Shown here: in pieces, positions 7,073 to 13,537 of the stretch
Position numbering within the stretch: the stretch's first letter is position 1
Layout: the number at the start of each line of letters is the position of its first letter
NCBI GenBank assembly: GCA_023459215.1
Contig: JAEWVF010000075.1
Span: 1 to 16,176 of the forward strand
Source: Chloroflexota bacterium
Lineage (GTDB): Bacteria > Chloroflexota > Anaerolineae > Anaerolineales > Villigracilaceae
Length of the DNA: 16,176 nucleotides
Direction of reading: 5' to 3'
Translations under genes and position numbers: made by a program
Notes under the pieces: model-generated
Database searches by the model: none
What the model saw: only the letters and a program-made list of their open reading frames with translations
What the model was told of the DNA's origin: nothing

Positions 7073-7897
7073 TTAGGTTCCCCAGTCGCGCAGGTATAGG
7101 AAATCGTAGCCGACGGTGCGAGTGGTGATTTTGGCGACGGGTGGCATGACCCGTTTAAAGTGGTTGCGGCGCACCCGGCGGATGACGGTCTCGACAAACT
7201 CGCGCTTGAATCCCGCTTCGACGCATTCTTCTGGCGTATAGCGATGGTCTACTAACAGGTAGAGCAGCTTGTCGGCTTCCTCGTAGGTGAATCCGAGTTC
7301 CTGCTCGTCGGTTTGGCCGGCCCACAGGTCTGCGGAGGGGGCCTTATCGATGATTTCAACTGGAACGCCGACCTCGCGTGAGAGCTGACGTACCTGGGCT
7401 TTGTACAAATCGCCAATAGGGTTGAGGGCGTGGGCGCCATCCCCGTAGAGGGTCGAATAGCCCAACAGGATTTCGGTTTTGTTGCCGGTGCCGATCACCA
7501 ATCCCTTGAATGCTTCAGACTGGTCGTAAAGCGTGATCATGCGGCAGCGCGCCATGATATTACCCTTGCGCATGTTCGACATTTCGGGGAATTTGGAAAT
7601 CAGGCCATCGGCCATTTCGGTGATCGGGATGTCGAGGTGTGGCACACCCAGGTCTTTGATGACCAGCATGGCGTGGTCGAGCGAATCCTGCGAGGAGGTC
7701 TTGTAGGGCATGCGCACGCAGAGCAGGTTGTCGCGCCCAAGCGCTTCGGCGGCCAGGTAGGCCACCAGAGCCGAATCGATGCCGCCTGAAAGTCCAAGCA
7801 CGGCCCGGATGAGTCCGGTGCGGGTGATTTCGGAGTGGATGAAGCGCGTCAGCAGCTTGCGGACGAGGCTGGGGTTGATGGAGAGATCGATATTCAT
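7073..7897 (-). CDS. nadE: NAD+ synthetase, ammonia-type synthetase domain
   Basis: A 274 aa enzyme that converts nicotinic acid adenine dinucleotide to NAD+ using ATP and ammonia. The ATP-pyrophosphatase P-loop SGGIDSA is at 37-43, followed by the substrate-binding MPYKTSS (63-69) and the block GTGNKTEILLGYSTLYGDG typical of NadE. It lacks the N-terminal glutaminase domain, but a separate amidase gene precedes it on the same strand, so it may receive ammonia from that protein. The start at 7897 is chosen because further upstream the frame runs into a palindromic non-coding repeat; no strong ribosome site is visible, which is odd. The gap to the amidase gene is 151 bp, most of it the repeat. 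Confidence 0.92.
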   Translation of the reverse strand: MNIDLSINPSLVRKLLTRFIHSEITRTGLIRAVLGLSGGIDSALVAYLAAEALGRDNLLCVRMPYKTSSQDSLDHAMLVIKDLGVPHLDIPITEMADGLISKFPEMSNMRKGNIMARCRMITLYDQSEAFKGLVIGTGNKTEILLGYSTLYGDGAHALNPIGDLYKAQVRQLSREVGVPVEIIDKAPSADLWAGQTDEQELGFTYEEADKLLYLLVDHRYTPEECVEAGFKREFVETVIRRVRRNHFKRVMPPVAKITTRTVGYDFLYLRDWGT

Positions 7898-7947
7898 GGG
7901 ATTTCGGGGAGGTTCCCTTCTAACATTTGCAATTATTGAGCATTTTC

Positions 7948-8038
7948 TTGTCATTTCGAAGGATCTGCTTTTTGGCGACTGAGAAATCTTTTTAACAGTG
8001 CAAAAGATTTCTCGCCGCTCGGCGGCTCGAAATGACAA
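7948..8038. repeat. Palindromic intergenic repeat, copy 1 (amidase-nadE gap)
   Basis: The outer arms TTGTCATTTCGA (7948-7959) and TCGAAATGACAA (8027-8038) are perfect 12-bp complements. Inside, GAGAAATCTTTT (7981-7992) pairs with AAAAGATTTCTC (8002-8013), and GCCGC/GCGGC (8014-8026) forms a third stem. The RNA would fold as a multi-branched hairpin. It belongs to the same family as the copy at 10058-10145 (TGTCATT-CGA ends, CGCCGC...GGCGGCTCG block). Confidence 0.85.
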
Positions 8039-8048
8039 TCTGGCGTTT

Positions 8049-8888
8049 TTACCTGCCTAGAATTCGATTCAGTTCCTTTGTCACCATCTCCGGTCTTTCA
8101 TCGCGCAGCAGGGGCAGTCTTGTGCGGGTGCGGCGGAGTTGGGCCAGGTCTACCTCGGCCAGGGTCAGGGCTTCGTCGTTGTAGGCAGCCCGGGCGATTT
8201 GACGACCGTCCGGATCGTAGACGGTCGAGCCACCGAAGAAATTCAGGCCATCTTCGAATCCGACGCGGTTGGCGTGGGCGAAAAAGGAGGTGAACAAACC
8301 GGAGTAGGCGCGGTTAATATCCTGTACCCATTGGGCCGAGCCGAGGATTTCATCGGTGATGCCGCGTCCCGGCGAGGCGGAGGTCAGGTAGAACAGGTCG
8401 GCGCCGTCGAGCCAGAGCAGGTAGGGTGAAGAAACGTGCCAGAAATCTTCACAGATCAGCACCCCGACGCGTCCGAAGCGGGTTTCGAAGGAGCGGAAGG
8501 AATCGCCAGCGGCGAAGTATCGGCGCTCGTCGAAAATACCGTAGGTGGGCAGGTGAACCTTGCGGTGAACGTGGACGATTTCACCGGCGGACAGGTAGGC
8601 GGCGGAGATGTAAAACCGGTAGCGTGGATCCATTTCAACGAAGCCGACCAGCAGGTCGAGGCTACGCGAGGCTTCGAGAAGCGGTTTGAAAACGGGATCG
8701 GCTTCGGATGCCGGGCGGGCCACATCGGCGGCGATATCCTGCAGGACATATCCGGTTAGAGAGAGTTCAGGAAAAATGAGTAAATCTGCGCCGCTCTGGG
8801 CAGCTTCTTTGGCGAGCGCAAGATGTTTTTCAAGGTTGGCGTTGACATCGCCGAGCTTGGTGTTGATTTGGGCCAGGGCAAGATTCAT
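8049..8888 (-). CDS. CN-hydrolase (nitrilase) amidase, likely glutaminase partner of NadE
   Basis: A 279 aa carbon-nitrogen hydrolase with the Glu-Lys-Cys triad E41 (in FPELSLTGY), K110 (HRKVHLPTYGIFDERRYF) and C146 (VGVLICEDFWH). The opening MNLALAQINTKLGD and the YGIFDERRYF block are those of the amidase half of glutamine-dependent NAD+ synthetases rather than of generic nitrilases. With nadE as the next gene, the natural reading is a split enzyme: this protein frees ammonia from glutamine for NadE. The start at 8888 has GGAG about 8 nt upstream. It diverges from the PDH operon across a 213-bp region. An independent amidase function such as omega-amidase is less likely but possible. Confidence 0.88.
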   Translation of the reverse strand: MNLALAQINTKLGDVNANLEKHLALAKEAAQSGADLLIFPELSLTGYVLQDIAADVARPASEADPVFKPLLEASRSLDLLVGFVEMDPRYRFYISAAYLSAGEIVHVHRKVHLPTYGIFDERRYFAAGDSFRSFETRFGRVGVLICEDFWHVSSPYLLWLDGADLFYLTSASPGRGITDEILGSAQWVQDINRAYSGLFTSFFAHANRVGFEDGLNFFGGSTVYDPDGRQIARAAYNDEALTLAEVDLAQLRRTRTRLPLLRDERPEMVTKELNRILGR

Positions 8889-9034
8889 GAGTTTCTCCGG
8901 GGTGAGTTCGTGTCAATCTTACCATAACTATCCCTGGCTTTGACGGACGGTTTTTACTCTCAAAACGCATCAAATTGGACAATTTCGGGTTATAAACCCT
9001 GGTAATTTTTGATAAAAAGTTTATAAATATAGAC

Positions 9035-9040
9035 TATAAT
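9035..9040 (+). promoter_or_regulatory. Candidate -10 box of the PDH operon
   Basis: An exact TATAAT lies 61 bp upstream of the E1 alpha start, within the only strongly AT-rich part of the 213-bp divergent region (8889-9101). A TTGATA at 9009-9014 is 20 nt upstream, longer than usual, so the -35 is uncertain. I found no convincing promoter for the divergent amidase gene here. Confidence 0.4.
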
Positions 9041-9101
9041 CTTTTGCTTGGATGCAAATTAACCGGAGTTTTCTTTTCCGGATTTCCCATCGGAGAGCGT
9101 T

Positions 9102-10058
9102 ATGGATAAAGAGAAGTTATTGCAAATGTATCACGAGATGGTGCTCATCCGCCGCGTGGAGGAACGTGGGGCGGAACTGTACCAGGCCGGTAAGATCGGC
9201 GGGTTCATGCACCTGTATATCGGCCAGGAGGCTGTTTCGACCGGGTTGATCTCGGCCCGTGAGCCGCGTGACCGGGTCATCACTGCCTATCGCGATCATG
9301 GCGTGGCGCTGAACTGCGGCATTTCGGCCAATGAAGTCATGGCGGAATTGCTCGGCAAAGTGACCGGCATGTCGAAGGGCAAGGGCGGTTCGATGCATAT
9401 GGCTGACACGACCAAGAATATGTGGGGTGGACATGCCATTGTTGGCGGTCATTTGCCGATTGCCGCTGGGCTGGCGCTGGGAGACCAGTACGCCGGGAAT
9501 GATAATATCACCATCTGTATGTTTGGCGATGGCGCGACCAACATTGGTTACTTTCACGAGGCCTTGAACCTTTCCAAAACCTGGAACCTGCGTGTTTTGT
9601 GGGTTTGTGAAAATAACCAGTATGGGATGGGCACAGCGGTCGAACGTGCTTCGGCTGTGACAGAAATCCGCCAGAAGGCCGAAGGCTACGGCATGAAAAA
9701 CGGCCAGGTGGACGGTATGGATGTGATGAAAGTTTACGAAGCCGCCCAGGATGCGATGAAGTATATCCGCGAGACCGGTCACCCCTATCTGCTCGAAGTG
9801 GATACCTATCGCTTCCGCGGCCACTCGATGGGCGACCCGGAGCGTTATCGCGCCCAGGAGGAAGTCAAAAAGTGGCAGGAAAATGACCCGATTGGCATTT
9901 TCCGCGCTTATTTGATCAAGAAAAAGGCTGCCAGCGAAGCCCAGTTGGATGAGATCGACGCCAAAGTCGATGAGGAAACCAACAAGGCGGTTGAGTTTGC
10001 CGAAGCCAGCCCCGAACCGGGCATGGAAGAATTGTTCAAAGATATTTACGCCGCATAA
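9102..10058 (+). CDS. pdhA: Pyruvate (2-oxoacid) dehydrogenase E1 component, alpha subunit
   Basis: A 318 aa thiamine-diphosphate enzyme subunit that decarboxylates a 2-oxoacid as part of the PDH-type complex. The TPP motif runs from GDGATN to ENN (about residues 143-173). YRDHG, GGSMHM and the phosphorylation-loop region YRFRGHSMGDPERYR are as in acetoin/pyruvate dehydrogenase alpha subunits. GGAGAG precedes the ATG by about 6 nt. It heads a three-gene operon with E1 beta and E2. Pyruvate is the likely substrate, but acetoin or branched-chain 2-oxoacids cannot be excluded from sequence alone. Confidence 0.93.
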   Translation: MDKEKLLQMYHEMVLIRRVEERGAELYQAGKIGGFMHLYIGQEAVSTGLISAREPRDRVITAYRDHGVALNCGISANEVMAELLGKVTGMSKGKGGSMHMADTTKNMWGGHAIVGGHLPIAAGLALGDQYAGNDNITICMFGDGATNIGYFHEALNLSKTWNLRVLWVCENNQYGMGTAVERASAVTEIRQKAEGYGMKNGQVDGMDVMKVYEAAQDAMKYIRETGHPYLLEVDTYRFRGHSMGDPERYRAQEEVKKWQENDPIGIFRAYLIKKKAASEAQLDEIDAKVDEETNKAVEFAEASPEPGMEELFKDIYAA

Positions 10059-10145
10059 TGTCACTGCGAGGGCGCCCTTTGCTCGAAGCAAACTCATGCT
10101 AATTGGAGATTGCTTCGCCGCAAAATCGGCGGCTCGCAATGACAT
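10058..10145. repeat. Palindromic intergenic repeat, copy 2 (E1 alpha-E1 beta gap)
   Basis: The arms 10058-10070 and 10133-10145 (ATGTCACTGCGAG and CTCGCAATGACAT) pair with one mismatch. Inner CGAAGCAA (10084-10091) pairs with TTGCTTCG (10110-10117), and GCCGC/GCGGC form a third stem. It begins at the last base of the E1 alpha stop codon and ends shortly before the GAGGAA ribosome site of E1 beta, so it fills the intergenic gap. It is related to the 7948-8038 copy. Similar TGCGAG...CTCGCAATGACA palindromes are widespread in several phyla. Confidence 0.85.
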
Positions 10146-10163
10146 GATACCGAGGAACTGATT

Positions 10164-11138
10164 ATGGCTAGAATTACCATGCGCGAGGCAATCTCGCAAG
10201 CTTTGATGGAAGAAATGGATCGCGACCCCGCTGTCTTTATTCTTGGCGAAGAGGTCGGCGTTTGGGGCGGTACTTACGCTGTCACCAAAGGTTTTTATGA
10301 CAAATATGGCCCGGAGCGGGTCAAGGATACGCCGATTGCCGAGAACGCCATCCTGGGCGCGGCGATTGGTGCGGCGATGGTTGGTCAGCGCCCGATTGCC
10401 GAGTTAATGACCATCAACTTTGCCTTTTCGGCGATGGATTATGTGGTTAACCAGGCCCCCAAGCTGCGTTACATGTTTGGTGGTCAGTTCGAGGTGCCGA
10501 TGGTCATCCGCGCTGTCGGCGGCGGTGGACGCCAGTTGGGGGCTACTCACTCGCAGACGCCGGATGCGATTTTCGCACACTTCCCCGGTCTGGTGGTGAT
10601 CAGCCCTGGCACCCCAGCGGATGCCAAGGGTCTGTTGAAGAGCGCCATCCGTTCGAACGACCCGGTGCTGTTCATCGAACATGCCACCATGTACCAGGTG
10701 CGCGGCGAGGTTCCTGAAGGTGAGTACCTTGTTCCGATTGGAAAATCGACAGTCCAGCGTCCTGGCAAAGATGTAACCATTGTTACCTACTGTAAGGGTC
10801 TGGAACTCTCGATGAAAGCTGCCGATGAACTGGCCAAACAGGGCATCGAGGCCGAAATCGTCGATCTGCGCACCTTGCGTCCGCTGGATATGGAACCGGT
10901 GATCGAATCCTTCAAAAAGACCAATCGCGCGGTGGTGGTTGAAGAAGGCTGGAAATCTTACGGCGTTGGCTCGGAAATCGTCAGCCGGATTTACGAGGAA
11001 GCCTTCGACTACGTTGATGCGCCGATCATCCGCGTGGCGCAGAAGGAAGTCCCGCTGCCCTACAATCGCACGCTCGAACAGGCTGCCCTGCCACAGGTTC
11101 CGGACATTGTGGCGGCGGTCAAGGAGGTGTTGAAGTAA
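10164..11138 (+). CDS. pdhB: Pyruvate (2-oxoacid) dehydrogenase E1 component, beta subunit
   Basis: A 324 aa partner of E1 alpha, transketolase-like pyrimidine-binding half plus C-terminal domain. The N-terminal block ITMREAISQALMEEM, the GEEVGVWGG segment near residue 28, DTPIAENAILGAAIGAA, and the C-terminal VVVEEGWKSYGVGSEI are diagnostic of the E1 beta family. It forms the alpha2-beta2 E1 that passes the acyl group to lipoyl-E2. GAGGAA lies about 8 nt before the ATG. Its TAA shares one base with the E2 start (TAATG), so the two are translationally coupled. A palindromic repeat separates it from E1 alpha. Confidence 0.93.
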   Translation: MARITMREAISQALMEEMDRDPAVFILGEEVGVWGGTYAVTKGFYDKYGPERVKDTPIAENAILGAAIGAAMVGQRPIAELMTINFAFSAMDYVVNQAPKLRYMFGGQFEVPMVIRAVGGGGRQLGATHSQTPDAIFAHFPGLVVISPGTPADAKGLLKSAIRSNDPVLFIEHATMYQVRGEVPEGEYLVPIGKSTVQRPGKDVTIVTYCKGLELSMKAADELAKQGIEAEIVDLRTLRPLDMEPVIESFKKTNRAVVVEEGWKSYGVGSEIVSRIYEEAFDYVDAPIIRVAQKEVPLPYNRTLEQAALPQVPDIVAAVKEVLK

Positions 11139-12400
11139 TGGCTGAAATTATCAGTATGCCCAAGCTCGGCTTTGACATGGCCGAAGGTGTGCTCGTTCGC
11201 TGGGTCAAACAGGTTGGCGAGCCGGTCAACAAAGGCGAAGTGCTGGCCGAAATCGAAACCGACAAGGCGACGGTCGAGGTCGAATCTGCGTTTAGCGGTG
11301 TGGTTTTGCAGCATCTGGTCGATCCCGGCACCAGCGTTCCGGTCAATGACCCGATTGCCGTTGTTGGCGCTGAAGGCGAAAAGGTTGAAGGTTTAACATC
11401 AAAGGCTGAAGGCCAAAAGCCTTCGGAAGATGCGGCGAAAGTGGACGCTGGAGAACCGGGAAACCGGAAAACGGAGGAATCCCAATCTCCAATCGCCAAT
11501 CCCCAGTTTGAAATCGTCAAAGCCTCACCCTTGGCCCGCAAAGTTGCCCGCGACAAGGGCGTTGACCTGGGCGCGGTCGTTGGCACCGGCCCCGGCGGAC
11601 GGATTGTGCGCCGCGACATCGAAAAGGCGTTGGCTTCTGGTCAAACCTCGAAGGTTGAGAGCCAACCGGCTGATACGCGAAAAATCGAAACTTCGAGTAT
11701 CGCATACTCGAAACTCGCCGATGAAATCGTCCAAACCACCAAACTCCGCCAGGCCATTGGGAGAAGGCTGGTCGAGTCGAAAACCACCATCCCGCACTTC
11801 TATGTGACGCATGAATACAAGATGGAAGCGCTGATGGATTTGCGCAAGCAGCTCAATGGTTACCTGCCGGATGGCGAGAAACTCTCGGTCAACGACTTTA
11901 TCGTCAAGGCGGTGGCCCTGGCCCTGCGCGAATTCCCCAACCTGAACGCGACCCTGCAAGGCGACAAAATCATCCGCAAGGGACAGGTTAATGTTGGTGT
12001 GGCGGTTACTGTTCCTGGCGGGCTGATGACGGTTGTGGTCAAGGATACCGACCAGAAGCCGCTGCGCGCCATTTCGAGCGAGGTCAAGGCCATGGCTGCC
12101 CGCGCCCGTGATGGCAAGGTTAAGCCTGAAGATGTGGATGGCTCCACCTTCTCAACTTCAAACCTGGGTATGTATGATGTCGATGAATTCATCGCCATCA
12201 TCAATCCGCCCGAGGCCGCCATCCTGGCCATCAGTTCGGCCAAAGAAGTGCCGGTGGTCGAGAATGGCCAAATCAAGGTTGGTTGGCGCATGAAGGCAAC
12301 CATCTCGGTCGATCATCGCGTCAGTGATGGGGCCGAGGCGGCCCAGTTCATGCAGTCGCTGGCGAAGTACATCGAAGAGCCGGTCAGGATGTTGGTCTAA
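11138..12400 (+). CDS. pdhC: Dihydrolipoamide acyltransferase, E2 component
   Basis: A 420 aa core of the 2-oxoacid dehydrogenase complex. Lipoyl domain at 1-77 with lipoylated K43 in ETDKATVE; linker about 80-127; E3-binding domain about 128-168 (ASPLARKVARDKGVDL...GRIVRRDIEKAL); second linker about 169-195; catalytic domain to the end, with H393 and D397 in DHRVSDG. AAGGAGGTG inside the end of E1 beta is the ribosome site. Both linkers are encoded by unusual DNA, with 7-bp tandem repeats in the first and a perfect hairpin in the second (see findings). E3 is not encoded nearby, so the complex must use a dihydrolipoamide dehydrogenase from elsewhere. Whether it transfers acetyl or a branched acyl group is not decided by sequence. 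Confidence 0.94.
   Translation: MAEIISMPKLGFDMAEGVLVRWVKQVGEPVNKGEVLAEIETDKATVEVESAFSGVVLQHLVDPGTSVPVNDPIAVVGAEGEKVEGLTSKAEGQKPSEDAAKVDAGEPGNRKTEESQSPIANPQFEIVKASPLARKVARDKGVDLGAVVGTGPGGRIVRRDIEKALASGQTSKVESQPADTRKIETSSIAYSKLADEIVQTTKLRQAIGRRLVESKTTIPHFYVTHEYKMEALMDLRKQLNGYLPDGEKLSVNDFIVKAVALALREFPNLNATLQGDKIIRKGQVNVGVAVTVPGGLMTVVVKDTDQKPLRAISSEVKAMAARARDGKVKPEDVDGSTFSTSNLGMYDVDEFIAIINPPEAAILAISSAKEVPVVENGQIKVGWRMKATISVDHRVSDGAEAAQFMQSLAKYIEEPVRMLV
11482..11502. repeat. Heptamer tandem repeat inside the E2 linker
   Basis: Three 7-bp units, CCAATCT, CCAATCG and CCAATCC, stand end to end within the first linker of E2. Seven is not a multiple of three, so each unit is read in a different frame. 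This indicates DNA-level repetition, not protein repetition. Confidence 0.6.
11692..11712. repeat. Perfect hairpin inside the E2 second linker
   Basis: TTCGAGTAT and ATACTCGAA form a perfect 9-bp stem with a 3-nt loop, inside the codons joining the E3-binding and catalytic domains. It looks like a short intergenic-type palindrome carried in coding sequence. A translational-pausing role is possible but unproven. Confidence 0.5.
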
Positions 12401-12410
12401 ATTTATCGCT

Positions 12411-12450
12411 AAAAATTAGCCCTGAGACTCAGATCTCAGGGCTAATTTTT
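12411..12450 (+). terminator. Rho-independent terminator of the PDH operon
   Basis: AAAAATTAGCCCTGAGA (12411-12427) pairs perfectly over 17 bp with 12434-12450 around a 6-nt loop. The right arm ends in a T run, 10 bp after the E2 stop. The stem is symmetric with A/T ends, so it can also end transcription of the small minus-strand gene that converges on it. Confidence 0.93.
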
Positions 12451-12467
12451 TACATTTGGCCATTAAT

Positions 12468-12845
12468 TTATTTTTTGCTTTTTTTCATACCTTGTAATAA
12501 CGCTCGGTTCATCTGATTTTGAACTTCAGGGGCTTTCAAAACTTGCGCAAGCATTCCATTCATAACATCTGCGCCCAATTTACTCTCTGTTTCCTTTTGC
12601 ATCAACTCAATTTTATGCTTATGCTCTATTTCCATTTTCTCAACATCCATTTGATGCTTTCTTTCCAATGCTTCTAAATCCAACTTATGCTGGTTCATAA
12701 GTTTTTCTATTTCCAATTTATTATGTTCTCGCAATTGAATCAAATCTTTGTTTGACTTACTTGTCGCAGCAATGTACGAACCTATACCACTTATTATCGG
12801 TAGAATAACAGTCGTTAGAATGAGAATTATGTCACTTGTGCTCAT
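12468..12845 (-). CDS. Small membrane-anchored coiled-coil protein, hypothetical
   Basis: A 125 aa protein of unknown function. Residues 5-26 are a hydrophobic helix (DIILILTTVILPIISG), followed by a highly charged stretch, about 31-90, rich in Lys, Glu, His and Met with coiled-coil character. The lysine-rich end is MKKSKK. GGGAG about 8 nt before the ATG, and a TATAAT on the coding strand at 12883-12888, support a real gene. Its DNA is much richer in A/T than any neighbour, with codons such as AAA, TTA and ATT, which suggests recent transfer. It sits between the true E2 gene and a relic of another E2 tail. I cannot assign a family. Confidence 0.72.
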   Translation of the reverse strand: MSTSDIILILTTVILPIISGIGSYIAATSKSNKDLIQLREHNKLEIEKLMNQHKLDLEALERKHQMDVEKMEIEHKHKIELMQKETESKLGADVMNGMLAQVLKAPEVQNQMNRALLQGMKKSKK

Positions 12846-12982
12846 TGATTCACTCCCACATCATATGTTCGATTCTTAATAAATTATACGATAAAACACA
12901 ACGGTAGAAATGTAACTGACGCTTTCTTGTCAAAGTAAGTAAACCAATTCATGTAACGCTCCCGAAAGAACATCGGGACGAT

Positions 12983-13024
12983 ATGGCGAAATATCTCGAA
13001 GAGCCGGTGAGAATGCTGATCTAA
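12983..13024 (+). pseudogene. Relic of the C-terminus of a second E2 acyltransferase
   Basis: Thirteen codons plus stop read MAKYLEEPVRMLI, almost the same as the last residues of the intact E2 (LAKYIEEPVRMLV). The DNA agrees at 34 of 42 positions, and a CARTTCATG match continues the similarity upstream at 12945-12953 after an interruption. The rest of the gene is gone. The reading frame is open back to 12920, but without E2 resemblance beyond about 12971. Confidence 0.75.
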
Positions 13025-13028
13025 AGTA

Positions 13029-13063
13029 AAAACTTCCGAAGTCGAAATGGCTTCGGAAGTTTT
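13029..13063. terminator. Bidirectional Rho-independent terminator
   Basis: AAAACTTCCGAAG (13029-13041) and its perfect complement at 13051-13063 form a 13-bp stem with a 9-nt loop and T runs on both sides. It lies 5 bp after the E2 relic stop, so it was probably that gene's terminator. It now also serves the minus-strand operon ending at 13090. Confidence 0.9.
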
Positions 13064-13089
13064 CTTTTAAAGCAGGGTCGGCAACGCGC

Positions 13090-13516
13090 TTACGGACTCA
13101 ATTGCTCCAGCAAAACCACCTGGTGTTCTGCGCCCAGGCCGAGATCGGACTGATCCAGGTTGGCCAAAATGGTTGCGAACATGGTTTCAAATTCTGGCTG
13201 GCAGTTGGTTAGAGGACCAACAAAGGAATCTTTGGCTGAACACAACTCCTGGTCGGGGCTGGCACCGAAAAGAACATGGGCGTAGCTTCCATCGTCGCAC
13301 AAACCCGTTTTTGTCCAGAAAACCAGGCGGTCATCGACGGTTGGTATTGTCGGCGCAACTGGCATTTTGCGCCAACTCACGAAAGGGCTGCATCTCCAGG
13401 CTGACGGTGGGCGTTTCCGGGTTTGTGGAATCGGCTGTGCATCCGCCAAGCAAAATTGGAGCGAGAAGGAGAACCGCCAATAAGCAGGAGAACAAGAGCT
13501 GTGAATGTTTCTTCAT
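13090..13516 (-). pseudogene. Small secreted lipoprotein, split by a one-base frameshift
   Basis: The N-terminus beginning MKKHSQ has a positively charged start, a hydrophobic core and a lipobox LLGGC with C26, so it is a lipoprotein signal peptide. The first frame stops at 13331, but the frame ending at 13090 continues with well-formed protein (VDDRLVFWTKTGLCDDGSYAH...). Removing one A from the four-A run at 13365-13368 joins them into 141 aa. The start at 13516 has AAAGGCG upstream, 21 bp after the preceding dehydrogenase stop. The mature domain has three further cysteines and no family I recognise. This is either a real mutation, a sequencing error or frame slippage. Confidence 0.7.
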
Positions 13517-13537
13517 CGGTCGAGCGCCTTTCATGGT

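Noticed and set aside
9063..9081. CCGGA/TCCGG inverted repeat in the PDH leader
   Set aside because: Only 5 bp per arm with a 9-nt loop, too short to claim as an operator or riboswitch.
9117..10199. 360-codon open frame on the minus strand opposite E1 alpha
   Set aside because: It is antisense to a clear TPP enzyme, has no family features or ribosome site, and is a typical GC-rich shadow frame.
12961..12977. CCCGA/TCGGG small hairpin before the E2 relic as a terminator
   Set aside because: Five-bp stem and no T run.
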